A stretch of 6,548 bases of DNA from Lachnospiraceae bacterium (GCA_017412265.1 JAFPYK010000266.1:1-6548), one strand, 5' to 3'; shown: positions 1 to 6,044, counted from the first letter of the stretch. Numbers and translations: made by a program. Notes: generated by a model from the letters alone, not told the origin.

Positions 1-208
1 CATGCCGCAGTTTATCAACGTGACCGGATCGATCAATCTGCTGAAGGAATTTGTCACATTCCGGGATACCAGCCCGCTCTATGACAATGTCCGCGGAAGC
101 GGCGCGGTCGGATTTCCGCTGATCCAGCTGGAGGACGGCACCTACACCAGAGACGTCAACGGGGTGCTTGAGAGCCTCGGGATCAAGACGAGGATCGAGT
201 ACAGGTAA
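1..208 (+). CDS. Glutaredoxin-like protein, 3' part only
   Basis: The last 68 codons of a gene that enters from the left edge, ending in TAA at 206-208. The pattern is a hydrophobic strand (QFINVTGSI), then LKEFVTFRDTSPLYDNV, then GAVGFPLIQLEDG. It matches the second half of the small glutaredoxin-related proteins of clostridia, where a stretch like NLKEFLxLRDxxPxFxxV is followed by a cis-proline-type loop (VGxP) and an xLEDGT strand. The ATG at 2-4 is probably an internal methionine, because these proteins run to roughly 80-100 residues and begin with a strand plus a CPxC redox site, which is missing here and should lie just upstream. The expected role is a cytosolic thiol-disulfide or related redox function, which cannot be confirmed without the active-site cysteines. 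A terminator follows 30 bp after the stop, so this is the last gene of its transcript. The family call is by recalled motif similarity. Confidence 0.7.
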   Translation, partial: MPQFINVTGSINLLKEFVTFRDTSPLYDNVRGSGAVGFPLIQLEDGTYTRDVNGVLESLGIKTRIEYR

Positions 209-238
209 AGAATCCGCGCAGCGTAAGCATGTAATGAG

Positions 239-290
239 ACAGACCCCCGGAGGCCAGGAGATAAGACCTGACCGTTCGGGGGTCTGTTTT
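239..290 (+). terminator. Intrinsic terminator after the glutaredoxin-like gene
   Basis: A perfect 11-bp stem is formed by ACAGACCCCCG (239-249) and CGGGGGTCTGT (277-287), followed by a T-rich run (TTTTAT, 287-292). Inside the loop a second short pairing, CAGG (255-258) with CCTG (267-270), extends the hairpin. It lies 30 bp after the stop codon of the upstream gene. On the opposite strand the stem is followed only by a weak TCTCATT run, so it may also slow transcription arriving from luxS, but the plus-strand role is the clear one. Confidence 0.9.
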
Positions 291-295
291 ATCTG

Positions 296-327
296 CCCTG
301 GGGAGGCCGAGAGGCTTCTCCGCAGGG
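296..327 (-). terminator. Possible hairpin after luxS
   Basis: On the minus strand, about 28 nt past the luxS stop, CCCTG (327-323) pairs with CAGGG (300-296), and inside it GGAG pairs with CTCC and GCC with GGC around a TCTC loop. No T-run follows; the next bases are GCAGATAAAAC. It is therefore a stable 3' end structure rather than a textbook intrinsic terminator. Termination of luxS may rely on this hairpin together with the plus-strand terminator at 239-290 read in reverse. Confidence 0.35.
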
Positions 328-354
328 GCGCTTAGTCATCTGCCGTGCGTGTGC

Positions 355-816
355 TCACTCTGCGTAGACGAGCTTCTCGGGTGTCCAGTCTGCAAGCACC
401 GCGAGCATGTCTTCGGCGACGCGTTTCGCGCCGGGCAGGTCGTGCTCGGCGTAATTGCCGCATTCCTCTCTCTTCGAGCCTGGGATCGTGCCTTCGAAGT
501 CCCGGACGAAGCGGAAGGCTTCCCAGGTGAGGCGGATCGCGTCTTCCTTGCTCACGTCGTCGCGCAGCAGCAGGTAGAAGCCGGTGCGGCAGCCCATGGG
601 GCCGATGTAGATGACGGAGTCCTGAATCCGGCTGCTTCGCAGGTAGGTCGCGAGGAGATGCTCGAAGGTGTGGACCTCGCCGTTGCTCAGATAATCCCCG
701 CCGTTGGGCTTCTTCATGCGAACGTCGTAGGTGATGATGTCTCTGTCCACGCGGGAGATGTACATGCCCTTCTCTAATCTGTCGTGATTGACGTTGAAAC
801 TTGCCACTTGATTCAT
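355..816 (-). CDS. luxS: S-ribosylhomocysteine lyase LuxS
   Basis: A 153-residue cytosolic metalloenzyme that splits S-ribosylhomocysteine into homocysteine and 4,5-dihydroxy-2,3-pentanedione, the AI-2 precursor. This is the second step of S-adenosylhomocysteine recycling. All hallmark residues are present: the metal site HTFEH (His49 and His53, with catalytic Glu52), the catalytic cysteine in GPMGCRTGFYL (Cys76), and the third metal ligand Cys119 in ECGNYAEHDL. The early NHDRLEKGMYIS segment is also typical. The length equals that of the Firmicutes family and the protein appears intact. The ATG at 814-816 is chosen because AAGGAG (825-830) lies 8 nt upstream. The gene stands alone and ends in TGA; no SAH nucleosidase (pfs) or methionine-cycle gene adjoins it. 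Its promoter is back to back with that of the GH31 gene. Confidence 0.98.
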   Translation of the reverse strand: MNQVASFNVNHDRLEKGMYISRVDRDIITYDVRMKKPNGGDYLSNGEVHTFEHLLATYLRSSRIQDSVIYIGPMGCRTGFYLLLRDDVSKEDAIRLTWEAFRFVRDFEGTIPGSKREECGNYAEHDLPGAKRVAEDMLAVLADWTPEKLVYAE

Positions 817-855
817 GAGTTCTTCTCCTTTGGCTGAAGAGTGGATGATACAGAA

Positions 856-883
856 ATTATAGCAGGCACGGCGGACAAGTCAA
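856..883 (-). promoter_or_regulatory. luxS promoter
   Basis: On the minus strand, a -35 box TTGACT (883-878) and a -10 box TATAAT (861-856) are separated by 16 bp. A TG two bases before the -10 gives an extended form (TGCTATAAT). The predicted start of transcription is near 849, leaving a leader of about 33 nt before the luxS ATG with the AAGGAG site in it. The match to the sigma-A consensus is near perfect, so expression is probably strong unless repressed. Confidence 0.88.
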
Positions 884-910
884 GGCGGGGACGGCAGATA
901 GTACTTGTCC
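873..910. repeat. 8-bp inverted repeat bridging the luxS and GH31 promoters
   Basis: GGACAAGT (873-880) and ACTTGTCC (903-910) are perfect reverse complements separated by 22 bp, so the arm centres are 30 bp apart, close to three helical turns. The left arm overlaps the luxS -35 box and the right arm contains the GH31 gene's -35 box. The placement suits a dimeric or tetrameric regulator touching both promoters, or a chance product of two similar -35 regions. That it is an operator is inference. Confidence 0.5.
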
Positions 911-933
911 CGCTACGTGTAATTTTTTATAAT
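905..933 (+). promoter_or_regulatory. Promoter of the GH31 gene
   Basis: TTGTCC (905-910) and a perfect TATAAT (928-933) with a 17-bp spacer that includes a T-rich stretch just before the -10. Transcription should start near 940, which puts the ATG at 932 upstream of the message and supports the later start at 965. The -35 box is a 4-of-6 match, so activity may be modest or regulated. Confidence 0.8.
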
Positions 934-946
934 GTATCTATCAAGC

Positions 947-955
947 AGGAAGGGG
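947..955 (+). promoter_or_regulatory. Ribosome binding site that sets the GH31 start
   Basis: The purine-rich AGGAAGGGG lies 9 nt before the ATG at 965-967. The alternative in-frame ATG at 932 overlaps the -10 box and has no such site, so 965 is taken as the start. Confidence 0.75.
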
Positions 956-964
956 ATCTTCGAG

Positions 965-2983
965 ATGAAATTCTGTCATGAGTTCCGATGTGTGGGTGAG
1001 TGGAAGAGCGGGAGAGAGTATCAGGCCGACGGTGTGACGATGCGGCTGGATTTCTTCGAGCACATCCTGCGGGTGGCGCTGGTGCGCGACGGGGAGCGGC
1101 TGCTGCCGACATGGAGCGTGAGCCCGAGGGGCGAGTGCGCCGTGGAGGGGAGAGAGAAGCTGTCCGCGGATGGATTTGCCGAGGTGTGCCCGGCGTGCGC
1201 GGAGGAGGACGGGAGGCTGAGGTTCTGCCTGGACGACGTGAGATTTGACATCGAGCTTAAGAACTTCCGGATCACGGCGGAGAATGACCGGGGGATCCTC
1301 TACCAGGACCGGAACGGGCTTGCCTACAATTTTGATCATGAGCTGGGCGACGGGAGCGTGCATTTCACCCGGAGAGAAGAGGGTGAGCAGATCTTCGGGC
1401 TGGGCGATAAGTGCGGGGCGGTGAACAAGGCCGGCCGCAGCTTCGCGCTTGGCACCGGGGACGCGATGGGCTTCCGCGCGGAGAGCATGGACCCGCTGTA
1501 TAAGCATGTGCCTTTCTATATCTGCGTGAACTCCGCGGGCTCCTACGGCCTGTATTATGACACGTATTCCGGGGGCCGGATCGACTTCGGCCAGGAGCAT
1601 GACAACTACTTCGAGCCGTTTTCCTCGATCCGGTTCGAGGAGGAGAACATGGTCTTCTACCTGATTCTCGGGACGCCGATGGAGATCATCCGGAGGTTCA
1701 ACGCGATGTGCGGCGGGATCGCGCCGGTGCCGGGCTGGGCCTTCCGCTACTGCGGGAGCACGATGGATTACACGGATGCGCCGGACGCGGACGCAAGGCT
1801 GCGGGGCTTTGTGGAGAAATGTGAGGAGAATGAGATCCCGTGCGGCGGCTTCTACCTCTCGAGCGGCTACACGCAGATCGGGGAGAAGCGCTGCGTGTTC
1901 CACTGGAATACCGAGAAGATTCCTTCCCCGGAGGGGCTCGCGGCGTATTTCCGCGAGCATGGCATGTATTTCCTGCCCAATATCAAGCCGGCGTTCCTGA
2001 CGGACCATCCGTTCTATGAGAGGATCGCGGGAAACGGGTGGTTCCTGCACTATGCGGACGGGGCTCCGGCGGTCTTCCCGTTCTGGGGCGGGATGGCGAG
2101 CTATCTGGATTTCACGAACCCGGGGGCGTATGCGTTCTGGAGGGACTGTGTCCGGGAGCAGCTGGTCGAGAAGGGCTACCAGGACATCTGGAACGACAAT
2201 AACGAGTATGATGTCTGGGACAAGGACGTGCTGGCCTGCGGCTTCGGGGAGGAGATCCCGGCGCGGCTCATCCGGCCGGTGTTCTCGTATCTGATGACGA
2301 GGGCGAGCCGGGAGGCCTGCCTGGCGGCCGGCGAGTATGAGGATCCGGCAGGGCCGCTCCTGATCTCGCGATCGGGCGCGGCGGGCATGCAGAGGATCGC
2401 GACGACCTGGACCGGGGATAACTTCACGAGCTTTCGGGAGCTGCGCTACAATCATTACCAGGCGATGACGATGGCCTTGTCGGGGTACGCGTATTTCGGC
2501 CAGGACATCGGAGGATTTGCCGGGCCGAAGCCATCGCCCGAGCTGTTCCTGCGGTGGATCCAGTACGGGCTTTTCACGCCGCGATTCGTCCTGCACTCCT
2601 GGAAGCCGGGAGAGGAGCCGACGATGCCCTGGGTGTACCCGGAGCTTCTGCCTGCGGTGAAGAGGCTCTTCGCGCTGAGAGAACGGCTGATCCCTTACCT
2701 GCGGGCACAGATGCAGCGGGCCGTTTCGGCAAATGAGCCGCTGATCTATCCGGTGTTCTTAAAGCAGCCGGGGTATGACACGGAGGCAGACTGCTTCTTC
2801 TGCGGCGATGAGATCCTGGCGTGTCCGGTCTTCGACGAGGGGGCGTCCTCGGTGACGGTGATTCTGCCGGAGGCGGAGCGCGGCTGGCAGCTGCGAGGCG
2901 AGGGCGAGACAATCAAAGGGGGCACAAAGGCTGTGGTCCCTTGTGCCCCGGATGATCTGCCGGTGTGGTTTGTGAGAGGATAA
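965..2983 (+). CDS. Glycoside hydrolase family 31 protein (alpha-glycosidase)
   Basis: A 672-residue enzyme without a signal peptide, so probably cytosolic, expected to hydrolyse a non-reducing alpha-linked sugar with retention. An N-terminal beta-sandwich region (to about 255, including EQIFGLGDKCGAVNK near 141-155) leads into the catalytic barrel, which begins near PVPGWAFRYCGS. The nucleophile is predicted as Asp411 in IWNDNNEYD and the acid/base as Asp485 in TWTGDNFTSF, 74 residues apart as is usual in GH31. FGQDIGGF (511-518) and TPRFVLHSW (538-546) complete the active-site strands, and a beta-rich C-terminal part follows. The nucleophile motif departs from the common WxDMNEP form, and SSGYTQIGEKRCVFHWN (299-315) marks a subfamily whose substrate I cannot name. 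The sequence appears full length. It is divergent from luxS and faces a GPH symporter gene on the other strand that could supply its substrate. The family is certain; the substrate is unknown. Confidence 0.93.
   Translation: MKFCHEFRCVGEWKSGREYQADGVTMRLDFFEHILRVALVRDGERLLPTWSVSPRGECAVEGREKLSADGFAEVCPACAEEDGRLRFCLDDVRFDIELKNFRITAENDRGILYQDRNGLAYNFDHELGDGSVHFTRREEGEQIFGLGDKCGAVNKAGRSFALGTGDAMGFRAESMDPLYKHVPFYICVNSAGSYGLYYDTYSGGRIDFGQEHDNYFEPFSSIRFEEENMVFYLILGTPMEIIRRFNAMCGGIAPVPGWAFRYCGSTMDYTDAPDADARLRGFVEKCEENEIPCGGFYLSSGYTQIGEKRCVFHWNTEKIPSPEGLAAYFREHGMYFLPNIKPAFLTDHPFYERIAGNGWFLHYADGAPAVFPFWGGMASYLDFTNPGAYAFWRDCVREQLVEKGYQDIWNDNNEYDVWDKDVLACGFGEEIPARLIRPVFSYLMTRASREACLAAGEYEDPAGPLLISRSGAAGMQRIATTWTGDNFTSFRELRYNHYQAMTMALSGYAYFGQDIGGFAGPKPSPELFLRWIQYGLFTPRFVLHSWKPGEEPTMPWVYPELLPAVKRLFALRERLIPYLRAQMQRAVSANEPLIYPVFLKQPGYDTEADCFFCGDEILACPVFDEGASSVTVILPEAERGWQLRGEGETIKGGTKAVVPCAPDDLPVWFVRG
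2919..2949 (-). terminator. Hairpin in the GH31 3' end, likely terminator for the opposing genes
   Basis: GGGGCACAAAGG (2919-2930) pairs with CCCTTGTGCCCC (2938-2949) in 11 of 12 positions around a 7-nt loop. It lies inside the last codons of the GH31 gene. Read on the minus strand, the hairpin is followed by a broken T-rich run (CTTTGATTGTCT), and it sits about 80 bp past the last stop of the minus-strand genes. An intrinsic terminator for that transcript is the best reading. On the plus strand no T-run follows. Confidence 0.5.
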
Positions 2984-3028
2984 TGTCTCGCGCGCGGGCG
3001 CTGAGCGTGCCTTGTCACGTGCGGGGAT

Positions 3029-3196
3029 TCAGTCCTCGGAATCTGTCATCTCTGCGAGCAGTGCCGCAAATTGTTCCTGATAGCGCTCTTCCTCTTCGAG
3101 GAGAGCGCTTTTGTATGCGGAGATCACACGGCCTGTGATCTCGTCTGCAGAGAGGAAGCGCAGTGCGCTCACGGCGCGCTCGGTCTTGAGGACCGT
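3029..3196 (-). pseudogene. Severed C-terminal tail of the DUF3990 gene
   Basis: Directly after the TAG at 3197-3199 the same frame stays open for 55 codons and ends in TGA at 3029-3031. The first residues, TVLKTERAVSALRFL, continue the family pattern in which GPxYR is followed by xxLKTExA; by recall, DUF3990 proteins normally run on at this point. The rest is charged and helix-prone (LLEEEERYQEQFAALLAEM), possibly a short coiled coil. Of the 55 codons, 37 end in G or C, in keeping with real coding sequence in this GC-rich genome. No start codon with a ribosome site precedes it, so it is not an independent gene. It is translated only if the TAG is suppressed or absent in the true genome. Confidence 0.75.
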
Positions 3197-3619
3197 CTAC
3201 CGATAGGCCGGGCCCAGGGAGAGCAGCTGAAGCGCCTGCTTCTCCTCGAGAAGTCCGCTCGTGATGATGCCCCAGGTGTTGTAGAGCGTGTCGTTGGCGA
3301 TCGGGCCGGTGATCACGTCGTATTCCGCCAGGGAATCGCTGCGGTTTGCACGGTTTGCGAAGATGTAGGCAAACCACTCCGCATCCCGGTCAAAGCGCTT
3401 GATCTTCAAGCCCTCGGTGTCCAGCTCATACCGGTTCAGCCAGGCAGAGAAGCCCCTGCGCTCGCGGGTCCAGCGCTTCGAGAACTCCTCGTCGTCCGAG
3501 AGGTAGAAGCCCTGCCCGAAGTCTGCGTTTGTCCTGCCCGCGTGAATGTCGGGCCGCTCGATGATCTGGTATCCGGCGTGGAACAGCTCGAGCACCTGCG
3601 GTTTATTCCCGGATCTCAT
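3197..3619 (-). CDS. DUF3990 family protein, cut short by an amber codon
   Basis: The 140 residues before the TAG match DUF3990: LFHAGYQIIERPDI (12-25), NADFGQGFYLSDDEEFSKRW (31-50), LNRYELDTEGLKIKRF (61-76), EWFAYIFANR (81-90) and YDVITGPIANDTLYNTWGIITSG (100-122). The spaced His14 and Gly-Phe-Tyr-Leu (37-40) resemble the NAD-binding motifs of ADP-ribosyltransferase folds, and I recall the family being placed near that clan; enzymatic activity is unproven. The ATG at 3617-3619 overlaps the end of the nitroreductase gene by 17 bp, suggesting translational coupling; no good ribosome site precedes it. The GTG at 3593-3595, closer to the family's usual start, is an alternative. DUF3990 genes often neighbour small DUF3791 genes (recalled); none is seen here. 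The TAG removes a 55-residue tail, so the product may be inactive or altered. Confidence 0.8.
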   Translation of the reverse strand: MRSGNKPQVLELFHAGYQIIERPDIHAGRTNADFGQGFYLSDDEEFSKRWTRERRGFSAWLNRYELDTEGLKIKRFDRDAEWFAYIFANRANRSDSLAEYDVITGPIANDTLYNTWGIITSGLLEEKQALQLLSLGPAYR

Positions 3620-4415
3620 AGGTCGCGATGTAGCCGGTGTCACCGGCAGCGGGGATCTCCGGGTCGGAGAGCGCAAATGCAACATTCAGCCCGAGCTCCT
3701 TTGCCGCGAGCTCGAAGTGGCAGAGGGCGATGCCCATGTCGATCTTCTGAAGATCCCATGAGCCGTTATCGTACCCGCGGCTGCGCTTCTCGTAGAAATG
3801 CGCTCTGCTGCCGCACAGGACGATGCGCCACGGCTGCTTGTTCACGGCGGAGGGTGCGAGGCGCACGGCCTCAAGCACGTCGGCGAGCCTGCCGGCGGCT
3901 CCTCTGTCCAGAGGCCTCTCGAAGGAGCCCTCATAGAAGAGTTCACCGAAGGGCAGGCGGCTGTCCGCCTTGACGCCCCGGCGCATCATGTTCTCGCGCA
4001 GGGACATTTTCTTCGCCGGGCAGCCCAGGGGGCTTATGCAGGGCATGACCTCGTCTTCCGAGACCTTCATCGCCTTCTCGAAGGCGTCCCGGTTCATCGT
4101 GCCGGCGATCCAGGTCGTTCCGAGGCCGAGCTCCTCGGCGAAGAGGACGACCTTCTCAAATGTGTAGCCGAACGCCTCTTCCGCGTGCGGGGCGCGGCGC
4201 ATCTTGCCCGCGATCCAGGTGTCGGTTCCGACGATCACGGGGCTCGAAAGCCCGTTCTTTTTTGCGTCAAGAATCTTCCAGGTGATCGGGATGTCGTAGG
4301 GGTTCTCAACCTTCCCGGCGAAATCCAGGAGTTTCTGCGCGTCTTCGGGGCGAAGCGCGGTCCCGTCGAAGGTGCGCACGCTTCTGCGGTGGCGGATGGT
4401 TTCAAGGATGCTCAT
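3603..4415 (-). CDS. Nitroreductase family protein (TM1586 type)
   Basis: A 270-residue protein of the FMN-dependent nitroreductase superfamily, expected to reduce an unidentified substrate with NAD(P)H in the cytosol. The N-terminal IRHRRSVRTFDG (7-18) is the usual phosphate-binding start of the fold, followed by a central LGLGTTWIAGTM (96-107). A second half carries APSAVNKQPWRI (188-199) and KIDMGIALCHFELAAKELGL (224-243). These halves look like two related units, as in the single-chain TM1586 type, which is longer than ordinary dimeric nitroreductases of about 200 residues. ATG at 4413-4415 has AAGGAG (4423-4428) 7 nt upstream. It lies 70 bp after the symporter gene with no convincing terminator between, and overlaps the DUF3990 start, so the three are probably co-transcribed. 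The substrate and any link to sugar uptake are unknown. Confidence 0.88.
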   Translation of the reverse strand: MSILETIRHRRSVRTFDGTALRPEDAQKLLDFAGKVENPYDIPITWKILDAKKNGLSSPVIVGTDTWIAGKMRRAPHAEEAFGYTFEKVVLFAEELGLGTTWIAGTMNRDAFEKAMKVSEDEVMPCISPLGCPAKKMSLRENMMRRGVKADSRLPFGELFYEGSFERPLDRGAAGRLADVLEAVRLAPSAVNKQPWRIVLCGSRAHFYEKRSRGYDNGSWDLQKIDMGIALCHFELAAKELGLNVAFALSDPEIPAAGDTGYIATYEIRE

Positions 4416-4439
4416 GCGGTGACTCCTTTCATAGATTTG

Positions 4440-4460
4440 TACTGCTTATGGTTACTGCTT
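4440..4460 (-). repeat. Short tandem direct repeat before the nitroreductase gene
   Basis: On the minus strand AAGCAGTA occurs twice (4460-4453 and 4447-4440) with a 13-nt period, and 10 of 13 positions agree across the two units. It lies 25-45 nt before the nitroreductase ATG, just upstream of its ribosome site. It could be a protein or RNA recognition element or chance. Confidence 0.35.
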
Positions 4461-4485
4461 CTGCGGCCGGAGCGGGGCTTCGGCG

Positions 4486-5973
4486 TCAGATCTCGATCTC
4501 TTTGTTCTCGTAGGCTTCCCGGAGCTTCTCTTCCTTGCGGATCTGGAGCTCTTTTGTTTTCTCCTTCGTGAGCGGATACCAGACGAAGAGGAAGATGGCC
4601 ATCAGGCCGAACATGACGGCCGGGATCAGGGTGCCCAAGTCGTACATCACCTTCAGGTTCTCGAGGGTCTGCACCGCGCCTTTTTCGTACTTGTAGTTCA
4701 TGCCGAGAAGGGCGCCGTTGACGCAGATCGCGGCGAGAACCTGTCCGACCTTGCGGAAGAGGTTGAAGACCGAGTAGGCGGTGCCGTCGTCGCGGCTGCC
4801 GGTGGTGACTTCGATGTCATCGATCGCGTCCGCGACCATCGCCCAGAGCTGCATCACGAGAGTCGTCAGGCCGCAGCCGGAGAGGAAATTCATCGCGAGG
4901 AAGATCCACATAAGAATCCCCGGCTCCATGCCGCGCAGGAAGAAGAGCACGAGGTTGGCCAGGGCCGCGACGGTGAGGCCGATGGCGGTGACTTCCTTCT
5001 TGCCCTTGGCCCGGGTGAGCTTCGGCAGGAAGAACATGAAGATGATCATCGGCGAGTAGGTGCAGGCCTGGGTCGCGAGGTTCATCCAGTTCGCGTGGAA
5101 ATAGTCGTCAAACAGGTAGGTGTAGAAGCTCTGGGTGAACATCTGGCCGGCCAGGAGAAGCATCGAGACCATCGTGACCGCGACGAAGGCGCGGTTGTGG
5201 AAGAGCAGGCGGATGGCCTTCTTCGTCGCGCCGGGGGCCTTCGGCTGGGGCTTCGTCTTGACGCGCTCCCGGTTCAGGGTAAATGCGATCACCAGGAGGA
5301 TGAGCGAGCAGACGGCCATGATGATGACGCCGCGGATCACCGGGGCATACTGCATGTCGGTGATGGCCTTGCCGTTTTCACCGAGGACGACGTTGCCGGA
5401 GGCGTCGAGGCGCTTCTCGTAGGCGAAGCTCGCGATGAGGAGCACGGGGATCGAGCCGAGGGCCGCGCCGATGGAGCGGAAGACCGAGAGCTTGCTGCGC
5501 TCGTGGGCATCGGTCGTGACGACGGAGGCCAGCGAGCCGTAGGGGATCTGCAGGACCGTGTAGGCCATGCCGAAGAAGATGTAGGTGACCGTGGCATAGA
5601 TGCAGGTCGCAAGGTAATGGCCTTCCTCACCGATGCCCGGGAACTTCAGGAACATGAGGACCGCGGAGAGGGCCAGGGGCAGCGCCGCGTAGAGGATCCA
5701 TTTGCGGTAGCGGCCGTAGCGGCCGGGCGTCACGGTGTCGCAGATGCGGCCCATGATCGGGTCGTTGATTCCGTCCCAGACTCTTGCGATGATGAACATG
5801 ATCATGATGAAGAGGGGGCTTAAGTGGAAAATGTCAGTGTAGAACTTCTGCAGAAGGGTGGTTACGAGGGCGAAGACCAGGCAGCCGGCCAGGTCCACCA
5901 TCGCGTAGCCGATATAATCCTTGGCCTTCAGGCCGCTGGTACGGGCAATGTAGCTCTGCTGATTCTCAGACAT
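4486..5973 (-). CDS. GPH-family sugar:cation symporter
   Basis: A 495-residue inner-membrane transporter of the glycoside-pentoside-hexuronide:cation symporter family (MelB type, MFS fold). It should bring in a glycoside or oligosaccharide with Na+ or H+. About twelve membrane spans can be seen, from residue 20 to about 467. The signature RVWDGINDPIMGRICD (64-79) holds Asp67 and Asp71, at the spacing of MelB's cation-site Asp55 and Asp59, and is followed by the basic loop GRYGRYRKW. Asp27 in span 1 may match the MelB sugar-site aspartate. The later motif LWAMVADAIDDIEVTTGSRD (376-395) is also typical. The C-terminus is a short charged tail without a PTS IIA-like domain. ATG at 5971-5973 has AAGGAG (5986-5981) 7 nt upstream. 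It heads the minus-strand gene group. GPH proteins are often paired with GH31 enzymes (for example XylP/XylQ, YicJ/YicI), so the nearby GH31 product is a likely partner; the sugar is unknown. Confidence 0.94.
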   Translation of the reverse strand: MSENQQSYIARTSGLKAKDYIGYAMVDLAGCLVFALVTTLLQKFYTDIFHLSPLFIMIMFIIARVWDGINDPIMGRICDTVTPGRYGRYRKWILYAALPLALSAVLMFLKFPGIGEEGHYLATCIYATVTYIFFGMAYTVLQIPYGSLASVVTTDAHERSKLSVFRSIGAALGSIPVLLIASFAYEKRLDASGNVVLGENGKAITDMQYAPVIRGVIIMAVCSLILLVIAFTLNRERVKTKPQPKAPGATKKAIRLLFHNRAFVAVTMVSMLLLAGQMFTQSFYTYLFDDYFHANWMNLATQACTYSPMIIFMFFLPKLTRAKGKKEVTAIGLTVAALANLVLFFLRGMEPGILMWIFLAMNFLSGCGLTTLVMQLWAMVADAIDDIEVTTGSRDDGTAYSVFNLFRKVGQVLAAICVNGALLGMNYKYEKGAVQTLENLKVMYDLGTLIPAVMFGLMAIFLFVWYPLTKEKTKELQIRKEEKLREAYENKEIEI

Positions 5974-5992
5974 GTGTATTCTCCTTTTCCGT

Positions 5993-6012
5993 TCAAAGAT
6001 TTAGGTCTTTGA
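5993..6012. repeat. Palindrome in the symporter leader
   Basis: TCAAAGA (5993-5999) and TCTTTGA (6006-6012) are perfect inverted repeats around a 6-bp centre, TTTAGG. The 20-bp palindrome covers the predicted transcription start (about 6010) of the symporter promoter and ends 7 bp before its ribosome site. The position is that of a repressor operator, or of an RNA hairpin in the leader. The function is inferred from placement. Confidence 0.5.
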
Positions 6013-6016
6013 CAGT

Positions 6017-6044
6017 ATTGTAGCATGATTTGGCGGAATGTAAA
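6017..6044 (-). promoter_or_regulatory. Promoter of the symporter gene group
   Basis: On the minus strand TTTACA (6044-6039) and TACAAT (6022-6017) are separated by 16 bp, with an extended TGC before the -10. Transcription would begin near 6010, giving a leader of about 37 nt that holds the palindrome and AAGGAG. It probably drives symporter, nitroreductase and DUF3990 together. Confidence 0.8.

Noticed and set aside
932..964. Earlier in-frame ATG for the GH31 gene
   Set aside because: The codon overlaps the -10 box and would lie upstream of the predicted transcript start; the ATG at 965 has a proper ribosome site.
941..2596. Open frame of 551 codons on the minus strand opposite the GH31 gene
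   Set aside because: Its product is rich in Arg, Pro, Val and His with no recognisable motif, and it is exactly antisense to a gene with catalytic motifs. Long antisense frames are expected in GC-rich coding DNA.
3071..3973. Open frame of 300 codons on the plus strand opposite DUF3990 and the nitroreductase
   Set aside because: Low-complexity Arg/Ala/Gly-rich product, no ribosome site, and antisense to two recognisable families.
5095..5823. Open frame of 242 codons on the plus strand opposite the symporter
   Set aside because: Its Asp/Glu/Gly/His-rich sequence reflects the complement of membrane-span codons; the opposite strand is clearly a GPH transporter.
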